A stretch of 64,000 bases of DNA from Niveibacterium terrae (GTDB lineage: Bacteria; Pseudomonadota; Gammaproteobacteria; Burkholderiales; Rhodocyclaceae). The DNA lies in assembly GCF_048213115.1 (NCBI RefSeq), contig NZ_CP172404.1:1612001-1676000 (forward strand), written 5' to 3'. Positions 54,907-63,100 of the stretch are shown one piece after another. The notes below the pieces were generated by a model. That model was not told the origin of the DNA and ran no database searches. It was given only the letters and a program-made list of their open reading frames with translations. The translations under genes were made by a program, and so were the position numbers. Position 1 is the stretch's first letter. Every line of letters starts with the position of its first letter.

Positions 54907-57240
54907 ATGAGCGCACGGACTCAGCAACGATCGTTCGCGGGCGGTGAGGTCACCCCGGAGTTCTGGGCGCACATCGACGACGCCAAGTACCAAAGCGGTC
55001 TGGCGAAGTGCCGGAACTTCATCGTCCTTCCGCACGGGCCCGCCCAGAACAGGCCGGGGACTCGGTTTGTTCGAGAAGTAAAAGCATCCGTTTACCCAAC
55101 GCGGCTGATCCCATTTACATACAGCTCGACCCAGACGATCGTGATCGAAGTCGGGCAAGGCTACTTCAGGTTTCACACCCAGGGCGCCACGATCACGACA
55201 GACGGGACGACGCCGTACGAGGTAAGCAATCCGTACCACGCCGAAGACCTCTTCGAGATCAAGTACGTCCAGTCAGCAGACGTACTGACGCTGACTCATC
55301 CTGGATACCAGCCGCTTGAGCTGCGCCGGCTTGGCGCGACAAACTGGACGCTCTCGACGATCAGCTTTGTGTCGGCACTGCCCGCCCCATCTTCAGTGTC
55401 TGTTTCGGCAACTCTGGCGTCGTCTCCGTCCGGGCTTGTGACCTATTCCTATGTGGTCACCGCGGTGAATGATTCGGCCCTCGACGAATCCCCGCAAAGC
55501 TCAGTCAGCTTAAATGGTGCGTCACTTCCTTTGAACGCAGCAGGAGGAACAACGCCGGGCATTACCATTTCGACGCCGGCCGTGCTCAACACTCCAGTCA
55601 CGCATAACCTTGCGGAAGGCGATGCGATAGACCTTTCAAGCACGGGCCTGACGGGCGTCGACGGGACTTGGTATGTCACAGCGCCAGGCGACAAATACTT
55701 CAGCGTGAAGAATTCATCCGGTGCTTTGCTTAGCACAGTTGGCACGGGCACTTACAGCGGGACCGGACAATATCGGCTTCACGGATGCAAGAACAACCTG
55801 CTGCAGACAGGGGCAAGCAACGCAATTTCGTGGCCTACCGTTGCTGGCGCGAAGCGTTACTACATCTACAAGTTTAGCAATGGGCTCTACGGATACATTG
55901 GGCAGACCGAGCAAACCAGCTTCGTCGATTCGGACATCACTGCGGACGTGAGCAAGACGCCACCTCAGCAGCAATCCCCATTCTCAGGAGCCGGTAACTA
56001 CCCTGGCGCGGTCAGCTACTTCGAGCAGCGCCGGTGCTTTGCCGGGACGACATCAAAACCTCAGACGCTTTGGATGACGCGCTCAGGCACTGAATCCAAC
56101 ATGTCCTACTCGCTCCCCACACGGGACGACGACGCGATCACGTTCCGAGTCGCGGCGCGCGAGGCGAACACGATCCGGCACATCGTTCCGCTCTCGAACC
56201 TCGTGCTGCTGACTGGGTCAGCCGAGTGGCGCGTGACCAGCCTGAACAGCGACGCGATCACCCCGAGCACGGTCAGTGTTCGGCCTCAGTCCTTCATTGG
56301 CGCGAACAATGTCTCGCCACTGATCATCAACAACAACCTGATCTATGCCGCGGCGCGCGGCGGCCACATTCGCGAGCTCGCCTATGCCTGGCAGTCGAGC
56401 GGATATGTGACGGGGGATCTGTCGCTGCGCGCGCCGCACCTCTTCGACAATCTCGACATAGTTGATGCGGCGTTTGCGAAGAGCCCTCAGCCGATCGCTT
56501 GGTTTGTTTCGAGCAACGGCAAGCTGTTGGGGCTGACCTACGTTCCCGAGCAGCAGGTGGGAGCTTGGCACCAGCACGACACCGACGGCGTTTTTGAGAG
56601 CGTCGCCGTCGTCGCAGAAGGCAGCTACGATGCGGTCTATGTGGTTGTGCGCAGAACGATCAACGGCGCGTCGGTTCGCTACATCGAGCGCTTTGCCCCG
56701 CGCCTGTTCGACGCAGCAGAAGACGCCTTCTTCGTTGATTGCGGCGCGACCTACGCCGGTGGCGCGCCGGTGACGACGATATCGGGCCTGACGTGGCTGG
56801 AGGGGAAGACGGTTTCTATCCTTGCTGACGGAGCGGTGATGCCGCAGCGAGTCGTGTCAGGAGGTGCGATCACGCTGGATCAGCCAGCATCTACCGTACA
56901 CATTGGCTTGCCTATCACTGCCGACATCCAGACCCTACCGCTGGCGCTGCAGGTTGATTCAGGGTTTGGCCAGGGCAGACCAAAGAACGTCAGCCGGGTG
57001 TGGCTGCGCGTGTACCGATCCGGAGGTATATGGGCCGGGCCGTCCGAGGACAGACTCTCCGAGGTCAAGCCGCGCCGGTATGAGGACTACGGCGCCGCGC
57101 CCGGCCTGCGCACCGAGGAGCTTGGTCTTGCGGTTCCAGCATCGTGGTCGGACGGGGGAAGTATTATCGTCCGACAGATTGACCCGCTTCCGCTGACGAT
57201 TTGCGGAATGACGCTTGAGGTATCCGTCGGAGGAGGCTGA
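54907..57240 (+). CDS. Tail tubular protein B-like (gp12-like nozzle)
   Basis: 777 residues from ATG 54907 (GGGAGGTGAG upstream). QRSFAGGEVTPEFWAHIDDA, CRNFIVLPHGPAQNRPGTRF, IPFTYSSTQTIVIEVGQGYF mark the nozzle family of short-tailed phages. A Ser/Thr-rich insertion near 140-330 (VSVSATLASSPSGLVTYSYV) looks like Ig/fibronectin-like domains. Followed by RRCFAGTTSKPQTLWMTRSG. It forms the tail tip ring. Confidence 0.9.
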   Translation: MSARTQQRSFAGGEVTPEFWAHIDDAKYQSGLAKCRNFIVLPHGPAQNRPGTRFVREVKASVYPTRLIPFTYSSTQTIVIEVGQGYFRFHTQGATITTDGTTPYEVSNPYHAEDLFEIKYVQSADVLTLTHPGYQPLELRRLGATNWTLSTISFVSALPAPSSVSVSATLASSPSGLVTYSYVVTAVNDSALDESPQSSVSLNGASLPLNAAGGTTPGITISTPAVLNTPVTHNLAEGDAIDLSSTGLTGVDGTWYVTAPGDKYFSVKNSSGALLSTVGTGTYSGTGQYRLHGCKNNLLQTGASNAISWPTVAGAKRYYIYKFSNGLYGYIGQTEQTSFVDSDITADVSKTPPQQQSPFSGAGNYPGAVSYFEQRRCFAGTTSKPQTLWMTRSGTESNMSYSLPTRDDDAITFRVAAREANTIRHIVPLSNLVLLTGSAEWRVTSLNSDAITPSTVSVRPQSFIGANNVSPLIINNNLIYAAARGGHIRELAYAWQSSGYVTGDLSLRAPHLFDNLDIVDAAFAKSPQPIAWFVSSNGKLLGLTYVPEQQVGAWHQHDTDGVFESVAVVAEGSYDAVYVVVRRTINGASVRYIERFAPRLFDAAEDAFFVDCGATYAGGAPVTTISGLTWLEGKTVSILADGAVMPQRVVSGGAITLDQPASTVHIGLPITADIQTLPLALQVDSGFGQGRPKNVSRVWLRVYRSGGIWAGPSEDRLSEVKPRRYEDYGAAPGLRTEELGLAVPASWSDGGSIIVRQIDPLPLTICGMTLEVSVGGG

Positions 57241-57242
57241 GC

Positions 57243-57281
57243 GGTACGCGTGGCCGAGCGCTGGCATCGCATCCTTGAGGC
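57243..57281 (+). repeat. Late start element, copy D
   Basis: GGTACGCGTGGC at 57243-57254. At the 39-nt position where other copies have ATG, this copy has ATT (57282), in frame with the downstream gene whose first ATG is at 57300 and has GAGGGT in front. The internal GTG opens a 20-codon frame that ends 10 nt past that ATG. Confidence 0.8.
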
Positions 57282-57299
57282 ATTCACAGCGAGGGTGCG

Positions 57300-57950
57300 A
57301 TGCTCGATCTGAATTCATGGTTTAGCAGTAGCGGGAGTGGGCTCAAGCTCCCGGCCGATTCCTACAGTGCGATGCCGACCGGATTGGTCAATGATGGCTC
57401 CGCTGTCAGCGCTTCAGCGTCCGCGCCGTCGAGTTTCAGCTTCAGTTCCGGCGGAACGGCAATGGGTATCGGTAGCGCGCTCAGTTCCGTGATCGGAGCT
57501 TGGTCATCCGCGAGCCTCGCGAAGAGCGCGCTCGAGACGCAGTCGCAGATCGCGGCGATCAATGCGCACATCTCCGAGCTTGGCGCCCAGTCGGCTTTAC
57601 TCTCCGGCCAGCGCCAGGAGCAGGCCAGCATGCTGCGCACTGCTCAGCTCAAGAGCACTCAGCGCGCATCGATGGCAGCCAATGGGCTGGATCTCGGCAG
57701 CGGGACGCCGCTCAACGTGCTCACCTCGACCGACGTGATGGGCAAGATCGACGTCAATACGATCCACGCCAACGCGCTCCAGTCGGCCTGGGGATACCGA
57801 ACACAGGGCCTGAACTACATGAGTGGCGCCGCGGCGAACCGGGCGACAGCGAGCTCGATCAGCCCGGGGCTGGCAGCCACAACGTCACTGCTCGGTAGCG
57901 CGTCATCGGTCGCGTCGAACTGGTATCGCTATAACGGGGGGAGTTTCTGA
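57300..57950 (+). CDS. Internal virion protein (gp14-like size and place)
   Basis: 216 residues. A Ser/Gly-rich N-terminus, then a hydrophobic GTAMGIGSALSSVIGAWSSA and a long polar helix (SALETQSQIAAINAHISELG to MLRTAQLKSTQRASMAANGL). Small proteins with this Ser-rich start plus helix precede the transglycosylase gene in podoviruses and are ejected with the DNA. An in-frame ATT at 57282, behind the repeat element, is a possible alternative start. One-base overlap (TGATG) with the next gene. Confidence 0.7.
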   Translation: MLDLNSWFSSSGSGLKLPADSYSAMPTGLVNDGSAVSASASAPSSFSFSSGGTAMGIGSALSSVIGAWSSASLAKSALETQSQIAAINAHISELGAQSALLSGQRQEQASMLRTAQLKSTQRASMAANGLDLGSGTPLNVLTSTDVMGKIDVNTIHANALQSAWGYRTQGLNYMSGAAANRATASSISPGLAATTSLLGSASSVASNWYRYNGGSF

Positions 57951-60106
57951 TGCCCACCGTTCCGCGCTATGACAACTTCCAGACGACGCCCGGTACGCTC
58001 CCACAGCCGCACATGGATGCGCCGCAGGTGCCAGATGTGGCCGGCCAGCAGATCGGCCAGATCGCGCAGGCGAGCAATCAGGCAAGCGCTGCGATGTACG
58101 ACATCGCTCAGCAGGCCGCTCAGGTGCGCGTCAATGCCGCGCTCAACCAGGTTCGCCAATCAGCACAAACGCTCGCCTACGACCCGAATCAGGGCTATCT
58201 GAATCTCAAGGGCGACGCCGCGCTGAGCCGACCGGACGGCCAGCCTTTGCCGCAGGAGTACGGATCGAAGCTCGATGATCAGGTTCAGCAGATCTCGCAG
58301 GGCCTGGGCGACGACTACCAGCGCAAGCTTTTCATGCAGCAGGCGGCTCAGGTGCGCACGCAGTTCGTAGGCGATGTTCAGCGGCACATGCTCGGCGAGT
58401 ACCGAAATTTCGCCGCATCGACGAACGCCGGGACGGTTGGCCTTGCGGCGGACGACGCGGAGAAGAATTGGTCAAATCCGGACAGGATTCGCCAAGGGGT
58501 CGCCCAGGCGCGCGCCGCGGTGTTTTCCCAAGGGCAGCTAGACGGGAAGTCAGCCGCGCAGATTCAACTCGAGCAGGAGCAGACGGCGAGCCGAATTCAC
58601 GAGGTCGTGGTTCAGTCCGCACTCAAGAGCGGCCAGCTCTCCTACGCGAACGCCTATCTCGATGCGAATAAGGACGAACTTACTCCTGAGGCAGGATTGC
58701 AGCTTTTGGGAATGGTGACAACCGCCAGAAACAGCCAGATGGCTCAGCTTGCTACTACGTCAGCAAGCCAGTATTTCCAGGGCCAGACTCAGCCGACAGA
58801 TTTTGATCTGCTTGTGTCTGTGGTGAAAGGGATCGAAAGCGGTGGCCGCGGGGACGCGAACGCAGACGGTACGCCGGTCACGTCGCCGAAGGGCGCCAAG
58901 TACGCGATGCAGGTGATGCCGGCTACAGCCAAGAATCCGGGCTTCGGTATCCAGCCGGCGCAGAACGACACGCCGGCCGAGTACAACCGAGTCGGAACGC
59001 AGCTCCTGGCCGCCCTGGTTAAGAAGTACAGCTTCAACTCCGCCCAGGTGATGGCGGCATACAACGCTGGGACGGGCGCGGTTGATCAGGCGATTGCTGC
59101 GGCGAAGAAGGGCGGAAACCCGACCGCATGGCTCGACAACCTCCCTGATGAGACCAAGGCCTACGTCAAGAACGGCGTCGCGAAGCTCTCGTCTGGCGGA
59201 AACATCCAGTTTCCGACTGAATCTGAATTTGTTCAGCGCGCGACAGCGGCTTTGGGAAGCAACCCGACGCCTGAGCAGCTCACGCTTACGCAGACTCAGG
59301 CTCAGCGCCAATATGAGCTGCTGCTCAAGAGCCGAAACGAGCAGGGCGACAACGCGCTGCGATTGGTGCAGCAGGGTCTTGTTGCCAACGGAGGAGACTT
59401 CAACGCGCTGGATCCCCAGCTCAAAGCCGACCTCGCGCGCTACAACCCGGCCGGCTACACCCAGGCCAAGAGCTTCGCGGGTTCGATCAGCAATCCCGAC
59501 AAGGTCGAAACGGACTGGCCGACCTACCTTTCGCTGTCGAACAACCCGCAGTCCCTGGCGAAGCTCACTGATGCGCAGTTCATGCAGCTGCGCACGAAGC
59601 TCTCCGATGCAGACTTCAAGCACTTCGCCAACGAGCGCGCCCAGCAGCTTAACCCGACGCCAAACAAGAGCTTCGCATCGCTCGACACGAATGCCGTGAA
59701 TACGGCTCTGAACAATCGACTGCTCAGCATTGGCATCAACCCGAGCCCTTCGCCGGGTAAGAGCCTGAAAGACGCGGAACGAGTCGCGACGATCCAGAAG
59801 TTCGTGCGCGACCAGCTCTACACGGTGCAGGCGCAGACCGGCCAGAAACTCACGCCCGAGCAGGTCACTCAGCAGATCGACGGGATGTTCGCGAAGAACG
59901 TCACCTTCCGATCCACCTTCCTTGGCGCGCCGGTTGGGTCTCCAACGCAAACGCCAATGCTCTCGCTCCAGGCGGGGGATCTGCCCGGCAGCACCGTCGA
60001 TGCGCTCAAGGCGGAATGGGCGCAAAAGAAGGGAATCACAAACCCCACGAATGATCAGCTCATGCGCCTTTACTGGCTCAAGCGCAGCATGGGAGAGAAG
60101 CTCTAA
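57950..60106 (+). CDS. Virion protein with lytic transglycosylase domain
   Basis: 718 residues. N-terminal Gln/Ala-rich helices (1-~280), then an SLT domain (~286-400): VVKGIESGGRGDANADG with catalytic E296, KYAMQVMPATAKNP, and VMAAYNAGTGAVDQAI. It should open peptidoglycan during DNA ejection. The C-terminal ~300 residues are Gln/Leu-rich helices (SLSNNPQSLAKLTDAQFMQL) like those of internal virion proteins of T7-like phages. It precedes the giant protein directly. Confidence 0.92.
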   Translation: MPTVPRYDNFQTTPGTLPQPHMDAPQVPDVAGQQIGQIAQASNQASAAMYDIAQQAAQVRVNAALNQVRQSAQTLAYDPNQGYLNLKGDAALSRPDGQPLPQEYGSKLDDQVQQISQGLGDDYQRKLFMQQAAQVRTQFVGDVQRHMLGEYRNFAASTNAGTVGLAADDAEKNWSNPDRIRQGVAQARAAVFSQGQLDGKSAAQIQLEQEQTASRIHEVVVQSALKSGQLSYANAYLDANKDELTPEAGLQLLGMVTTARNSQMAQLATTSASQYFQGQTQPTDFDLLVSVVKGIESGGRGDANADGTPVTSPKGAKYAMQVMPATAKNPGFGIQPAQNDTPAEYNRVGTQLLAALVKKYSFNSAQVMAAYNAGTGAVDQAIAAAKKGGNPTAWLDNLPDETKAYVKNGVAKLSSGGNIQFPTESEFVQRATAALGSNPTPEQLTLTQTQAQRQYELLLKSRNEQGDNALRLVQQGLVANGGDFNALDPQLKADLARYNPAGYTQAKSFAGSISNPDKVETDWPTYLSLSNNPQSLAKLTDAQFMQLRTKLSDADFKHFANERAQQLNPTPNKSFASLDTNAVNTALNNRLLSIGINPSPSPGKSLKDAERVATIQKFVRDQLYTVQAQTGQKLTPEQVTQQIDGMFAKNVTFRSTFLGAPVGSPTQTPMLSLQAGDLPGSTVDALKAEWAQKKGITNPTNDQLMRLYWLKRSMGEKL

Positions 60107-63100
60107 ATGTCCGACATCAATCAACAGCCACTGGACGAAACGGGCAGTGATCAGCTGATCTCGACAGCCGAGCAGATCCGCAACAACCTGAACTTCGCGC
60201 TCGATGCCAGTCCTGACCGCGAGGCAGAAGCGCGCCGTCTGTCAGTCGCAACAAACACACCGATCGAATCGGTTCGCGCGCAGCCCGACGCGGTCAAGCA
60301 GCTGGCCGCCCAGCAAAGCTTTGATGCATTGGGCGTTGCGGCGCACCATCCCGAGCTCGGCCGCTTCATGACCGGGCTCGACAACGTTCGGCTGATCCAC
60401 GACGACATTCCGGCGACGGCCGCTGTCGAGTCTGCGGTTCGTTCCGTCGCCCGCGCACCCGTCGCCACCAAGTCGGCGATCGATATGTTGATGCCGGGTG
60501 GCCAGGCTCAGCCGACCCATCCGCAAGCGCCCGCTCCATCACCCTCTGGAGACTGGACATCACCCATCACCGCCGCGGTGCAAGGCCTGGGTGGGGCCTG
60601 GAACAAAGGCGCCGCGGCGCTGAACATGGTGCTTGGCGCGGCGCCGTCACTCTATGGAAGCGCGACCGGAGACACGCGCGCTCAAGACTGGTGGTTTCGG
60701 AACATGGTCGATCCGATGCTCAACCGGCAGCAGGCCTTTGAGCTTGCTCCGGGCGCGGGCTTGGGATCGAAAGCCACACACACCGCGGGATCTCTGCTCG
60801 GGATGCTCTCACAGATCACGCTTGGCGGCACGGGTGGGACGCCGGCCGCACTGGCTCCGGCCGCTGGCATCGGCGAGACGGTCGGCGCTGCCGTTGAGCA
60901 TAGCGCAAAGTCGATGCTCTTGCCCGCGCTGTCCGATTCGATCAACGTCGGGCGAGAAGTATTCCAGGCGACCGGAGACGGCGCCGCGGCGGCGCGCGCA
61001 GCCACGGCTCAGTACATGTCCACCACAGCAGCGGGCGTTATCCCTCTTTCTGCGCCAGGGAAGCTTGCTGCCCGGGTCGGTTCCGGCTTTGTCTCCGGCG
61101 CGGCGATGGGCGAGGTTTCGCGCCAAGGGATGAACCTGGCCCTGCCTCCCGAAATGCAATCGGGCTTCGACTGGGAGAACACATTCCTGTCGGGGGTCGC
61201 CGGATCGGTCCTCAGCATCGCCGGCCCGCGCGCAGTACCCGACGGAGTTTTCGACGCCGTGCGCCGAACCTATACCGACGCGGCGCGCGCCGAGGAAGCC
61301 ATGAAGACTGGCCAGGCGATGCAGGATTTGAGCGAGGCCGCGACAAACGCCAAGCTGCGCGAACGCGCTCCGGACGACTTCAAGGCCTTCGTCAAGAATG
61401 TCGCCGGAGAGGGAGAGCTTCAAAACGTCTGGGTCGATGGAAAGACGCTTGTCGAGGGGCTGCAGCAATCAGGCTTGAGCATTGATCAGCTGCGCGAGCA
61501 GCTCCCAGACGTTGCGTCACAGATCAACGAGTCTTTGCATACCGATGGCTTGGTGCGCATCCCCGTCGAGGACTATGCGACCCATATCGCCGGAAGCCCG
61601 CTCGATGGTGCGCTGCTGCAAAGCCTGCGTTCAACCCCTGACGGGATGACCTTCGCTGAAGCAAAGGATTTTCAGGCCAAGCAATCCGAGGCGATGCCAG
61701 CTGAAGCGAAATCGGTTTCCGCTGAAGCCGAGGCCAGAGCGCAGAAGATCGAATCTAAGAACGCCATTCGCGATTCAGTAAAGGCGCAGCTCGACGCGAC
61801 AAAGCGGCTCAGGCCGGATGTCACCTCGCGCTATGCGGACCTGACTTCGGCCTACTACGTTACCCAGGCTGAGCGAATGGGGATCTCTCCGGAAGAGCTT
61901 CTCGCGCAGCATCCGCTCAAGGTGCAGGCGGAGAACCTATCCGGCGATCAGCTTAGCCAGGATGCCCGCGGCGCCTACGACCCCACCTCCAACACGATCA
62001 CGTTGGGCAAAGACGCCGACCTCTCAACCTTCCTGCACGAGGCCGGCCACGCCTTCATGACCATGCATCTGGACATGGCCGACCAGATTGGGAAGTTAGC
62101 CGATAAGACCGAGGGTCAATCCAGGATGACCCATGACGCGCAGCGCCTAATGGACTGGTTCGGCGTCAAGGATCTCGATGCGTGGAAGGCCATGACACTC
62201 GACGAGCAGCGCGACTCTCACGAAAAGTTTGCGCGCGGGTTCGAGCAGTACCTGCTTGACGGCAAGGCGCCGGGCGTTCGGCTTCAACGCATATTCCAGG
62301 ACTTCAGGGCGTGGCTGCTTCACCTTTATCGATCGGCGGCCGGGCTGAACGTTGAAGTCTCGCCCGACATCCGCGGCGTGATGGATCGCATGCTGGCGAG
62401 CGAGAGCGACATCCGCGACGCTGAGAGCGTGCGCGGCATGAAGCCGCTGTTCGACGTGAAGCCTGAGGGCATGAGCGACGAGGAGTTCGCGAACTATCAG
62501 CGCCTCGGGAACAATGCCAGCGCCGATGCGCTCGACAGCCTGGAGTCGCGCAGCCTGCGCGACATGCAGTGGCTGACGAATGCCAAGGGTCGCGAGCTAA
62601 AGAGGCTTCAGAAAGAGGCAGAAGGAAAGCGCGAGGAGGTCAAGAAAGAAGTCACCGAAGAGGTGATGTCCGAGCCTGTCGAGCAGGCTCGCCGATTCAT
62701 CCAGCGCGGGGAACTCGACTCTGGCGATCGGACCAATGCTCAGCGCCGGATCATCGAAGATGCGAGCATGGGCTCGACGAAGCTTTCTCTCGACGATCTG
62801 AAGCTGATGTACGGGGAAGGCCCGGCCGCGCCCTGGCGTTACTTGAAAAGCGCCGGGAAGTATGCCGAGGTGACCGCCAAGGGCGGCCTTCACCCGGATT
62901 TGGTTGCCGAGCTGTTTGGGTACGGATCGGGCGACGCGATGGTGCGCGACCTACTGCACAAGGAAACAGCAGAGCAGAAGATCGAGGCGATAACCGATGC
63001 GCGCATGCTCGAGCGCCACGGAAACTTGACCTCTCCTGATGCGCTGGAGCGCATGGCCGAGGCCGCCATCCACAACACCGCTCGAGCGAAGTTCATCGCC

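Noticed and set aside
58760..60124. 454-codon minus-strand frame
   Set aside because: Shadow of the transglycosylase gene; Arg/Leu-rich and without motifs.
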